DNA of 64,000 nucleotides from Albimonas sp036154955. Its GTDB lineage: Bacteria; Pseudomonadota; Alphaproteobacteria; Rhodobacterales; Rhodobacteraceae. Below the pieces are notes generated by a model, which did not search any database, was not told where the DNA came from, and saw nothing but the letters and a program-made list of their open reading frames with translations. The position numbers and the translations under genes are program-made. Location: assembly GCA_036154955.1 (NCBI GenBank), contig JAYZWL010000042.1, positions 101,363 to 165,362 of the forward strand, read 5' to 3'. This document shows, one piece after another, positions 43,732 to 51,956 of the stretch (position 1 is the first letter of the stretch; each line of letters starts with the position of its first letter).

Positions 43732-44552
43732 ATGCGCCGATCCCGTCGCGCCCGCCTCGCCTTCCTCGCGCTGTTCGGCCTGGGCGGCATCGCCGTGCTG
43801 TGCTGGCTGGGGACCTGGCAGGTGCAGCGGCTGCAATGGAAGCTGGGGCTGATCGAGGCGCTGGAGACGCGGGTGGGCGCCGAGCCCGGCCCGCTGGCCG
43901 AGGCGCCGGCAGTGGCCGGGGTCGAATATCAGGGGGGGGGGGTGGGGGGCGCGGGGTGGTGCGGGGGGTGCATGGGTTGGGGGGGCTTCTCGTGGCGCTG
44001 GCGAGGCGGCTCGGCGCCGCGCCGGTCCCGCTGCCCGAGGCGCCGACAGAGGCCGGGGACGAATACCTGCGGGTGAGGGTGGCGGGCGCGTATGACGGGT
44101 CAGAACTGCATGTGTTGACCTCCGAAAAGCCCTGGGGGCCGGGATATCGGGTGATCGCGGGGTTCGACGCGGCGGACGGCCGGCGGATCATGGTGGACCG
44201 CGGGTTCGTCGAGGAGACCCGTCGCGACGCGACCCGGCCGGGCGGCCCGGCGGAGGTCACCGGCGCGTTGCTCTGGCCCGACGAGGTGGACGGCTTCACG
44301 CCCGATCCGGACCTTGCGAAGAACCTGTGGTTCGCCCGCGACGTGCCGCCGATGGCGAAGGCGCTGGGTGCCGAGCCGGTGCTGGTGGTGGCGGAGGCCA
44401 ATGCCGGCGACTGGCCCAAGGCGCTGCCGCTGACCGTGAACCTGCGCAACGACCACCTGAACTACGCGATCACCTGGTTCGGCCTGGCGGTGGTCTGGGC
44501 GGGGATGACCGGCGCGCTGGGCTGGCGGCTGATGCGCCGCGGCGAGGTCTGA
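43732..44552 (+). pseudogene. SURF1-family oxidase assembly gene, frame broken
   Basis: SURF1 helps insert heme A into cytochrome oxidase subunit I. The N-terminal part (ARLAFLALFGLGGIAVLCWL, GTWQVQRLQWKLGLIEAL) is read from ATG 43732. The rest (EYLRVRVAGAYDGSELHVLT, GPGYRVIAGF, IMVDRGFVEE, LTVNLRNDHLNYAITWFGLA) continues in a different frame to 44552. Between them lies an imperfect 137-base repeat that includes a poly-G stretch; 137 is not a multiple of three, so the frame shifts and a stop appears at 44074-44076. Removing 137 bases gives one uninterrupted frame of 227 residues with two end helices, the normal SURF1 form. Sequencing or assembly error is a strong alternative to a true pseudogene. 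Confidence 0.85.
43841..44067 (+). repeat. Imperfect direct repeat, offset 137, inside surf1
   Basis: Bases 43841-43930 and 43978-44067 are copies. By hand count, 58 of the last 70 positions agree. The segment 43931-43985 is dominated by G runs (one of eleven bases) and still lines up partly with the sequence after the second copy (44068 on), with most differences being a change to G in the first copy. Both copies encode the same protein block (LIEALETRVGAEPGPLAEAP and LLVALARRLGAAPVPLPEAP). Confidence 0.8.
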
Positions 44553-44584
44553 CGGACCGCTCGCCTCTCGCGCGCCGGGCGCCT

Positions 44585-44604
44585 CGGGCTTGACCCGGGG
44601 CCTC
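44585..44604. repeat. Short intergenic repeat, copy 1
   Basis: CGGGCTTGACCCGGGGCCTC occurs here and again, identical over 20 bases, at 48247-48266. The core CGGG-CTTGA-CCCG can form a small hairpin. The sequence resembles the short palindromic extragenic repeats common in high-GC alphaproteobacteria. This copy follows the surf1 stop. Confidence 0.7.
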
Positions 44605-44700
44605 GCGCCCGCCGCCCCGCGTCACGGAGTCCGAAACGCTTGCCCGGCGGCGCGGCCGGCCCGACCTTCGGGGACGGGCGGGGCGTGATCGGGGACGGGT

Positions 44701-47025
44701 ATGCTGGAATTTACGAAGAATAAACTCAAACGCGCTAGGACTTGGCTCCGTGGTCGGACGGCGGGGAGCGTTCCCCTGCGCGGCCCGGCTTCCGAGACAT
44801 CCCACGGTCCCCGGAGGGGGACGCGACCCGACCCCCAGGCGATGACGAGACCGGCGACGGAGGCGGACCTGTCCGGACCGACATTTTCGAGGTCCGACAT
44901 GCTCCGATCGCTCGCGCTCTTCTCCGCCCTTCCCTCGCCCGCCGTGGCGCGGGTCCTCGCCGACGGCTCCAGCGGCTCCCTCGGTCAGGGGGTGGTCGGG
45001 GCCTATGAGCTGCGGGAGGGGGGCGTCGACCTCGACCGCCTCGCCGACCTGTCCGCCGGCCGCGTGCTGGGCCGGCCGGCCGGGGCGGGGACCGGCGCGC
45101 CGCAGGAACTGGACGCCGCCACTCTGCGCGCGCTGAGCGACGAGGCCGCGTCCACCCTGTTCTTCGCCTCGATCTTCGACGCCGAGGCCGCCGCGATCCC
45201 CGCCGCCCCCGCCACGATCGTCACCTATGGCTATGAGGTGGCGGGCGACGGCGGCGGCGGCGAGTACGTCCGGGTGGGCGGGGCCCCCAGCCACCAGGCC
45301 AAGCTGCAGACCGCGGACGGGCAGTGGTGGGAGCTGGCGGACCAGGAGCCGACGCCCCTGCAGCTGGGCGCCAAGTTCGACGGGTCCACCGACGACACCA
45401 TCGCGCTGAACAACTGGGTGATCTTCCTGCGCACCAAGGGCCGCTCGGGCCGGCTGCCGGCGGGGACGGCCTATTGCTCGGGCACCGTCTACATGGGCGG
45501 GGTGCGGGTGCGCGGCGCGGGCGGGGTCAACAACTCCGAAGCCTCGGTGTCCAAGACGCTGCTGCTGTCGGACGCCAACCCGATGCTGTCGATGGCCCCA
45601 CGGGTCGACACGCCCGACACCTTCCACCTGACCCATTGGGAGGACTTCACCGTCGCCGCCGCCGGCGGGCCGGTCAGCCCGATCACGCTGTGGGACACCG
45701 CCTCCTACCCCTACCAGGTCGGGGTCTGGGTCGGGCGCAACCACAACTTCATGCAGACCGTCGCGGGCGGCGAGCAGCCCACCATCGGCGGCGCCGGCGG
45801 CCTGACCATGCGCCGGGTCTGCGTGCAGGACGCGTCGGGCTGGGGGCTTTACGGCTACAAGCTGTGGGGCAAGTCGCTGATCGACGACTGCTTCTTCCGC
45901 CGCTGCGGCGGCAAGGGCGCGTTCGAGATGAACGACGATCGCAAGGCCGGGGTGATGAACTTCGCCGGCGTCTCGGTCGACTTCGCGGTGTCCAACATCC
46001 ATGCCTTCGCCGGCGGCTATTCCAATTCCAGCATGAACCACCGCGGCGCCTGCCTGCGCATCGGCGCCTTCAAGTCCGACACCGACGCGCTGGGCCGGCT
46101 GTGGGAGGCGGGGGGCAACCAGAAGTTCGAGTCGGTGTTCTCGGAGGGCTACAAGGTGCCCTTCGACATCCGCTCCACGCTTTCGGTGATGCTCGACAAC
46201 ATGTCGCTGGCCGGGGACCGGATCTATTTCGGGGCGGAGGAGAACCCGTCCAACCAGTGCCGGATCACCTTTTCCAAATGGCGGACCTTCGACCTGGAGG
46301 AGATCAACATCACCCAGAGCGCGGTGGTCGACCTGGGCCAGCTGATGAAGCAGGATTCGGGGACGACCACGGTCATCAAATACTGGACGGGCTTCGACTG
46401 GGCGCCTCCGGGCGGCGCGGTCGATCCGACCGGCGTCTACCAGACCCCGACGGCGCTGGAGCCGCAGTTCTCGCTGGGCGCCGCCTCGGCCAACGCCTAC
46501 CGGTTCCTGCCGCTGGCCCTGACCACGCATGATCCCAGCTCGATCTGGTCGAACCGGCTTCCGCCCTTCTCCAATTCCGATGGCGGGAGCCTGCAGGGCT
46601 GGAACCATACCGGGGGCGGCGACCTGGTGGTGTCGAACCGCTGGCGGGTGCGCATCAAGAACGGCGCGCAGGTCGCCTATGATGTCGAAGACTTCGCGCC
46701 GGGCGATCTGGTGACGGTGCAGCTGTGGTTCGAGGTTCAGGGCTCCCCGGACCTGTCCGACATCACCTTCGGGGTTCGCAACGGCTCCAACGCGCTGCAG
46801 TTCCAGCGGCCGATGGGGCTGTCGGGCGGGTCGGTGGACACCAACTGGCGGGCGTTCAACGCGCTGGTGCCCGCGGACGGGGTGCTGCGGGTCTTCGTGA
46901 AGAACGCCTCCGGGTCCAACGTGTTCCTGCGCACGCCGGTGGTCTGCGCCGGGGCGTCGGCGCCGCTGGGCCGGCATCACCTGACCGCCTGGCCGACGCC
47001 GGAAGGGGTGATCGCCACCGCCTGA
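44701..47025 (+). CDS. Pectate-lyase-fold (beta-helix) surface or tailspike-like protein
   Basis: Up to 774 residues. LGAKFDGSTDDTIALNNWV near residue 220 is the signature of the pectate lyase 3 superfamily, a right-handed beta-helix shared by phage tailspikes and polysaccharide-acting enzymes. Just before it, VAGDGGGGEYVRV and ADGQWWEL resemble the lead-in found in many tailspikes. A beta-sandwich-like C-terminus (about 620-774) may bind carbohydrate. Three starts are possible: ATG 44701, whose first codons are unusually AT-rich; 44842; and 44899, which has GAGG seven bases upstream. No signal peptide is clear. It stands first in a polysaccharide gene cluster and could trim or bind that polymer; no other phage genes are near. 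Confidence 0.7.
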   Translation: MLEFTKNKLKRARTWLRGRTAGSVPLRGPASETSHGPRRGTRPDPQAMTRPATEADLSGPTFSRSDMLRSLALFSALPSPAVARVLADGSSGSLGQGVVGAYELREGGVDLDRLADLSAGRVLGRPAGAGTGAPQELDAATLRALSDEAASTLFFASIFDAEAAAIPAAPATIVTYGYEVAGDGGGGEYVRVGGAPSHQAKLQTADGQWWELADQEPTPLQLGAKFDGSTDDTIALNNWVIFLRTKGRSGRLPAGTAYCSGTVYMGGVRVRGAGGVNNSEASVSKTLLLSDANPMLSMAPRVDTPDTFHLTHWEDFTVAAAGGPVSPITLWDTASYPYQVGVWVGRNHNFMQTVAGGEQPTIGGAGGLTMRRVCVQDASGWGLYGYKLWGKSLIDDCFFRRCGGKGAFEMNDDRKAGVMNFAGVSVDFAVSNIHAFAGGYSNSSMNHRGACLRIGAFKSDTDALGRLWEAGGNQKFESVFSEGYKVPFDIRSTLSVMLDNMSLAGDRIYFGAEENPSNQCRITFSKWRTFDLEEINITQSAVVDLGQLMKQDSGTTTVIKYWTGFDWAPPGGAVDPTGVYQTPTALEPQFSLGAASANAYRFLPLALTTHDPSSIWSNRLPPFSNSDGGSLQGWNHTGGGDLVVSNRWRVRIKNGAQVAYDVEDFAPGDLVTVQLWFEVQGSPDLSDITFGVRNGSNALQFQRPMGLSGGSVDTNWRAFNALVPADGVLRVFVKNASGSNVFLRTPVVCAGASAPLGRHHLTAWPTPEGVIATA

Positions 47026-47075
47026 TCCGGGGGGCGTCCCCCGCATCCGAACCCGACCTGCGCAGTGGACGAACT

Positions 47076-47101
47076 CGGGGGCGCGACCTGTCGCGCCCCC
47101 G
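47076..47101 (+). terminator. Hairpin after the beta-helix gene
   Basis: An eleven-base-pair perfect stem (47076-47086 with 47091-47101) around CCTG. It is followed by TCGCGTTCCC, with a weak T content. It probably ends the transcript of the beta-helix gene. Confidence 0.6.
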
Positions 47102-47182
47102 TCGCGTTCCCGGTCCGGCGCCCGCGTGCTAGGCTCCGCCCCGGTCAGGCGAACGGCCGGCGTGGGGACGAAGGGGCGAGCG

Positions 47183-48223
47183 ATGCGGGATCAGGCGGGG
47201 ATGGCGACGACGGGCGCGGCCGCGGCGGAGCGGGTCGACGCGGACGTGATCACCTGCGCCTGGTATCACGCAGGGATCCGGGATTTTCACCTGGCCTGGA
47301 TGCGGGCCAATCCGCGGCCGGGCATGATCTCCATCGTTCGGGTCACCGACGACCGTCCGGTCGACAAGCTGGTCGAGGAGAACAAGCGGTTCGGGGCCGA
47401 GAAGGTCTATGTGTTCCGCTCGAAGGGCAAGGTGCTGCGCAACCTGGTGAAACTTCTGCCGATCTTCGCGATCTACGCTTTCTGGATCACCTGGCGCGAG
47501 GGGCGGAAGCGGCAGTTCATCACCCATGACGGCTTCTGCTTCTGGATGGTTCCGGGCGCGATCCTGCGCCGGTGCTGCTACCTCTTCGCCCACGACCCCA
47601 ACCCGCATGAAAGCGCCGAGCAGGCGATGGCCGCGACCATCCGCAAGCGCTATTTCCGCTGGGTGTATTTCCGCAAGCATTGGCGCGCGATCGTGGTGGG
47701 CTCGGAGAGCAACCGCGCCAAGATGCTGGCGGGGAACGCGGTGTCGGACACCATCGTCAGCCCGTTCCCCCGTTTCGACGCGGACCTGTTCGAGGGCGGC
47801 GCCGGGATCCCGGAGCTGGCGGGCGAGACCGGCTACATCCTCTTCTTCGGGCGCATCGACATCTACAAGGGCCTCTATGACTGGCTGGTCGCGGAGGCGG
47901 ACGGGCTGGTGAAGACCCATCGCGTGGTGATCGCCGGCGAGATGATCGACAAGCGGGTGCTGGACTTCGCCGACCGCGTGACCATCGTCGGCCGCTTCAT
48001 CAAGACCGAGGAGGTGCCGGGCCTGTTCGAGAACGCCCGCGCCCTGATCTGCCCCTACCTGTCCTCCACCCATTCGGGGATCGTGGACATGGGGGTCAGC
48101 TTCGGCACGCCGGTCTACGTCTCGCGCATCCCCTATTTCGAGGAGATGTATGCGGATCGGCCGGAGGTCCGCTACATGGACGATCTCGCCCCGGACCTCG
48201 CAGCCGACGCCGACCCGGCCTGA
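47183..48223 (+). CDS. Glycosyltransferase, GT4-like
   Basis: A 346-residue predicted sugar transferase of the GT-B fold. The N-terminal half is divergent (DVITCAWYHAGIRDFHLAWM, HDPNPHESAEQAM). The C-terminal half shows the group 1 pattern: ILFFGRIDIYKGLYDWL, IVGRFIKTEEVPGLFENARA, then LICPYLSSTHSGIVDMGVSFGTPVYVS, where the usual E-x7-E nucleotide-sugar motif is altered. AAGGGGCGAGCG precedes ATG 47183. It is convergent with the pyruvyl transferase gene. A role in building the local polysaccharide is inferred from its neighbours. Confidence 0.82.
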   Translation: MRDQAGMATTGAAAAERVDADVITCAWYHAGIRDFHLAWMRANPRPGMISIVRVTDDRPVDKLVEENKRFGAEKVYVFRSKGKVLRNLVKLLPIFAIYAFWITWREGRKRQFITHDGFCFWMVPGAILRRCCYLFAHDPNPHESAEQAMAATIRKRYFRWVYFRKHWRAIVVGSESNRAKMLAGNAVSDTIVSPFPRFDADLFEGGAGIPELAGETGYILFFGRIDIYKGLYDWLVAEADGLVKTHRVVIAGEMIDKRVLDFADRVTIVGRFIKTEEVPGLFENARALICPYLSSTHSGIVDMGVSFGTPVYVSRIPYFEEMYADRPEVRYMDDLAPDLAADADPA

Positions 48224-48242
48224 ACGCGGCACGGACCCGTGC

Positions 48243-48266
48243 GCCCCGGGCTTGACCCGGGGCCTC
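48243..48266. repeat. Short intergenic repeat, copy 2
   Basis: Contains the same 20-mer as 44585-44604 (here at 48247-48266). In this copy the stem is perfect over eight bases, GCCCCGGG-CTTGA-CCCGGGGC, so it may also work as a terminator between the convergent glycosyltransferase and pyruvyl transferase genes. Confidence 0.7.
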
Positions 48267-48293
48267 CCGGCGCCGGCCGCCCGCGCCCGCCGT

Positions 48294-49151
48294 TCAATCC
48301 CAGAGATCGTAGGGGAACGCCTCGCGCAGGCCCGGCGGGGGCAGGACCGGGGCCGCGGTCATGTCGGTCTTCGCCGCCTCGGCGACGGTGGAGAACACCC
48401 GCGGCCCGTCGGTCCGCCCGGTGCCCAGCACGTAGTCCTCATACTTGAAGGCCGGCTCGGTCGAGGACAGCCGCACCAGCTTCACGTCCTTGCCCAGCCG
48501 CTCGCCCAAAACGAAGCCGTGCAGCGAGGAGGTGACGATGTTGCGGGCGTTGACGATGTATTCGCAGACCAGCGGCCAGGGCTCCAGCGGCGAGACGATG
48601 GGGAAGGAGGTGTCCAGCTCCTTCAGCCGCAGGTCGTTGAGATTGGGGATGAAGATGGTCTCCGGATAGCTCTGCAGCGTGCGCCGGGTCAGCAGGTCCG
48701 GGAACAGGTCGAAGACAAGCAGGCCCGGGTCGCCGTAGACCTCCGGCACATGGATTTCCGGGCGCCAGCGGTTCAGCCATTCGCGGGTCTTGGGCCCGCG
48801 CACCGCGCGCACGTCGAGGGTGGAGAAGCCCGGCTCCCGCTCCGTATCCCGGCCGTTGACGCCGGAGCCCCAGACCGTGTCCCCCTCCCGCGCCATCTGG
48901 AGGATGGAGCCGATGGCGAACAGGGTCTGCGGCGCGCGGGCGTGGAAGGCGCGGTGCAGGCCGCGCAGGGCGAGAAGCTGGTCGACGACCACCAGCGACA
49001 GTTCATCCCCGAAATTCGCCGCGCCCTTGGGGCGCCAGTGGTGAACGTCGATGCGGGTCTGGTCGGTGGCGCGGCCCAGCCGCTTGATCCCGACCTTGTA
49101 GAACCACTGGCTCGCGGCCTTCTTCGCGAGCTTGTCGACCACACCCGTCAT
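48294..49151 (-). CDS. Polysaccharide pyruvyl transferase family protein
   Basis: A 285-residue protein of the family that adds ketal-linked pyruvate to exopolysaccharide sugars. Supporting motifs are ANFGDELSLVVVDQLL near residue 48, FAIGSILQMA and GDTVWGSGVNGRD, VRGPKTREWL, YGDPGLLVFDLFP, and IVNARNIVTSSLHGFVLGER near 205. GGAGGGG lies three to five bases before ATG 49151; the frame is open upstream without similarity. Pyruvylation would add negative charge to the polymer. It is one of several surface-sugar genes on this strand. Confidence 0.87.
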   Translation of the reverse strand: MTGVVDKLAKKAASQWFYKVGIKRLGRATDQTRIDVHHWRPKGAANFGDELSLVVVDQLLALRGLHRAFHARAPQTLFAIGSILQMAREGDTVWGSGVNGRDTEREPGFSTLDVRAVRGPKTREWLNRWRPEIHVPEVYGDPGLLVFDLFPDLLTRRTLQSYPETIFIPNLNDLRLKELDTSFPIVSPLEPWPLVCEYIVNARNIVTSSLHGFVLGERLGKDVKLVRLSSTEPAFKYEDYVLGTGRTDGPRVFSTVAEAAKTDMTAAPVLPPPGLREAFPYDLWD

Positions 49152-49326
49152 ACGCCCCTCCGTCCCATCGCGCCGTCCCATCGCGCCTTCCGGGGCGCCG
49201 CCTTCGTCACGCGGCCGCGCAAGCCGGACGGCTGACGCTAGCGGGGGCCGCGGGCGCTGTCGACCGCGCTTTTTGCGCCGCAGCATAAATGCGGGCGGGG
49301 CGAAGCGGCGCCGCGTCGCCCGTGGG

Positions 49327-50643
49327 TCAGCGGGCGCCCAGCGGCGGCGGCGCCGGGCCGTCGAGCGCGCGCCCGTAACCGCCCTCCGCCGCGCGGGCGG
49401 TGGGTTTCGCCGCCGCCAGCCGCTGGCCGCGCAGGATGGAGGCGCGCAGCAGCAGCGCCATCAGCAGGTAGATCACCGGCATCGCGTTCCAGTTGGTATG
49501 CACGGCGCTGACCATCATGCGCAGCACGACCGAGGCGTAGATGAACAGCAGCACCACCGACAGCACCCGCTCCCGCCGCATCTGGACCAGGATGCGATAC
49601 AGCAGGGCCAGCCAGAACAGCGAGAAGAACAGCAGCGCGAACACGCCCGATTCCAGCAGGATCAGCAGGAAGGAGTTGTCCACGACCAGCTCCAGCGCCT
49701 CGAGCTGGCGCTTGTAGCCGACGCCGGTCAGCCAGTAGTCGGGCAGCATGGCCACGGCGCGGCGGAACAGCTCGGCCCGCGAGGAGTCGAGGAAGGAGCT
49801 TTCGCCGGACAGGTTGAGGATGTCGAGCCGCTGGAAGGCGACGGAGTTGAGGTCGATCGGCAGGTCCCGCCCGGTCAGCGCGAACAGCAGCGCGATGCCG
49901 GAGATCGCCAGCAGCACGATCAGCACCGCCCCCGGCCCCACCTTGACCCGGCCGAGCAGCATCAACGGGGCCACGAGCAGCAGAAGCTGCAGCATCCCGC
50001 CGCGGGAGGAGGAGACATAGGTGGCCAGAACCACGATCAGCGCCGAGAACCACGCGAAGGTCCGCCCCACCTTCTGCCCGGTGGCGGGCATGGCGACGAA
50101 CACCGCCATGGCGAAGGCGACCACGGTCAGCCCGTAGGCGCCGGTGTTGCCCGACAGCCCGCCGGCGCGGCTGGACGAGGTGTAGCGGCCCAGGCTGCGC
50201 TGCCAGAACTGCTGGTTCTCGGCCACCGTGATGCCGGCGTAATGCATGAACAGGCCGATGACCACCGACAGGCACAGGCCGATGACCGCCAGCCGCACCA
50301 CCCGGGCGATGAACGCCTCGTCGATGTTGCGCACGCAGAACACCAGCATGAACGGCGCGAAGATCACGATCTGCCGGATCGCGGCGATGGCCGAACGGGC
50401 GATGGAGCCGAACTCCGCCTCGCCGATCTGCAGCAGCGAGGAGACGAGGCACATGCCGATATAGGCGAAGTAGTAGCCCGCCATCGGCGAGGCGGCGAGC
50501 CCGCCGGTCAGCATGACCAGCACGAAGATCGGCATCATCAGGTCGATGATCGAGATCGGGAAGCCGGCCACGAGCCCGCCCATGAAGGGCGAGAGCAGGG
50601 CCACCGCCTCGACCGTGCGCCTGACGTAGCGGTCCGCGATCAT
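49327..50643 (-). CDS. O-antigen ligase / polymerase-like membrane protein
   Basis: A 438-residue protein with about ten to twelve transmembrane helices and a large periplasmic loop. The layout and the motif GRYTSSSRAGGLSGNTGAYG, followed by ATYVSSSRGGMLQLLLL and the loop with LPDYWLTGVGYKRQ, fit the Wzy_C / O-antigen ligase family. Members polymerise repeat units or ligate them to a lipid carrier. Which one applies cannot be told from sequence. The start ATG 50643 has CGGGGGACCGG upstream. It lies between sulfotransferase and pyruvyl transferase genes. Confidence 0.83.
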   Translation of the reverse strand: MIADRYVRRTVEAVALLSPFMGGLVAGFPISIIDLMMPIFVLVMLTGGLAASPMAGYYFAYIGMCLVSSLLQIGEAEFGSIARSAIAAIRQIVIFAPFMLVFCVRNIDEAFIARVVRLAVIGLCLSVVIGLFMHYAGITVAENQQFWQRSLGRYTSSSRAGGLSGNTGAYGLTVVAFAMAVFVAMPATGQKVGRTFAWFSALIVVLATYVSSSRGGMLQLLLLVAPLMLLGRVKVGPGAVLIVLLAISGIALLFALTGRDLPIDLNSVAFQRLDILNLSGESSFLDSSRAELFRRAVAMLPDYWLTGVGYKRQLEALELVVDNSFLLILLESGVFALLFFSLFWLALLYRILVQMRRERVLSVVLLFIYASVVLRMMVSAVHTNWNAMPVIYLLMALLLRASILRGQRLAAAKPTARAAEGGYGRALDGPAPPPLGAR

Positions 50644-50815
50644 CCGCGTCCGGTCCCCCGAAATCCGTGGCCAGGCCAGTCACCGGCCCGGCGGCATCCC
50701 ACATGCGCCCGCGCCCCCGCGCGGGGCCGACGCGCGCGCCGGCCAGCATAGTAGATCACGCGCGGCGAAGGAAACGGATGCGGCTTGCCGGCGCGGGGCG
50801 CGCGCCGGCGGGTCG

Positions 50816-51748
50816 TCACATCGCCCCGGCGCGGGCCGGCAGCCAGTGCGACAGGTCCCGGCCGATCAGGGCGCCGGTGCGGGCCACATCGTCGCGGAAC
50901 ACGTCCTCCAGCTCGGCGCGGAACTCGGGGCGCATCGCCTCCCGCGTCGCGTCCTTGCGCAGCTTGTGTTTCAGCGTCTCGATCAGCGGGATCCGGTTGC
51001 GTCGCAGCGCGCCGCGCAGCGCCTCCACCGGCGCCTTCAGGGGCCCGGGCGGGGTGAGGATCAGCCTGGCGATGAACTCGGAGCGGTGGGCGTGGGCGGC
51101 GTTGACCCGCGGAAACTCCGTGCGGCCGTCATCGGGCAGGCCGAGGAACGCCAGCGCCCGCCGGTAGACCCCGCCGCAATCGGCGTTCAGATCCTCCTGC
51201 AGCAGCACCAGCCGCTGCGCTTCGGGCACGAGGGCGAAGAACCGCTCCACCTGCGGGCTGAACATCGCCATGTCGCGATATTGCAGCCAGAGCGGGGCCT
51301 GACAGGCCTCGGGGATGCGCTCGCCGCGGGCGCGGGCCTCCTGAAGGCGCCAGGCGGTTTCGAAATCCGCCTCGTCCTCGTTGCGGGAGAAGTGCAGCTC
51401 CATGTGGAAGGCGTGGACCACCTCCACCGGGTTGCGCAGCATGGCGATGAACTTCGCGTCCGGGTTCATGCGCAGCGCGTTGGCGATGGCGGAGTCGGAG
51501 CGCAAGTAGTTGGTCGAGCCTTCGCCGATCGCCGCATGCCGAGCCGGATCGGCCCCGTCGAACAGCCGCAGATAGGCGGCGTCGTCGGTCAGCGCGTGGG
51601 TTTCCCGCAGCCGCGGGAAGTCGTCGCAGAAGTAAAACGGCTCCTTCGGGTCGCAGATGAAGGCGCCGGGATGTTCCGAGATGTAATGCGCCAGCGCGGT
51701 GGTGCCGCATTTCGGGGCGCCGACGATGAACAGGTTCGGAACGGGCAT
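50816..51748 (-). CDS. Sulfotransferase family protein
   Basis: A 310-residue PAPS-dependent sulfotransferase. The 5'-phosphosulfate loop is FIVGAPKCGTTALAHYI near residue 7, and the 3'-phosphate motif is AMLRNPVEVVHAFHMELHFS near 110. A later block, VLLQEDLNADCGGVYRRALAFLG, is typical of heparan-sulfate-type enzymes. AAGGAGACGCG precedes the ATG at 51748. Its place beside polysaccharide genes suggests that it sulfates the surface polymer; other acceptors are possible. Confidence 0.88.
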   Translation of the reverse strand: MPVPNLFIVGAPKCGTTALAHYISEHPGAFICDPKEPFYFCDDFPRLRETHALTDDAAYLRLFDGADPARHAAIGEGSTNYLRSDSAIANALRMNPDAKFIAMLRNPVEVVHAFHMELHFSRNEDEADFETAWRLQEARARGERIPEACQAPLWLQYRDMAMFSPQVERFFALVPEAQRLVLLQEDLNADCGGVYRRALAFLGLPDDGRTEFPRVNAAHAHRSEFIARLILTPPGPLKAPVEALRGALRRNRIPLIETLKHKLRKDATREAMRPEFRAELEDVFRDDVARTGALIGRDLSHWLPARAGAM

Positions 51749-51956
51749 CGCGTCTCCTTGGCGCCGGGCGTTCCGGGGCCCCGGAAACCGCGCGTCGTGG
51801 CGTTTCGCACTTGCAGCAAGCCCGTGCAGCAACCATGCCAAGCGCCGCGACGGCAACGCGCCTTTCGTCGCGCCGAAGGCGCGCGAGACAAAGCCGGCCG
51901 GAGGCGCGCAAGGCGAAACCCGCCGGAGGCGCGCGGGCAAGGACGCGCAGGCCGGA

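Noticed and set aside
44622..44900. A 92-residue minus-strand frame before the beta-helix gene
   Set aside because: No family similarity, no binding site, and it overlaps the start region of the better supported plus-strand gene.
44701..51748. Prophage or phage remnant suggested by the tailspike-like protein
   Set aside because: No capsid, tail, terminase, integrase or attachment-site repeats were seen; neighbours are surface-sugar genes.
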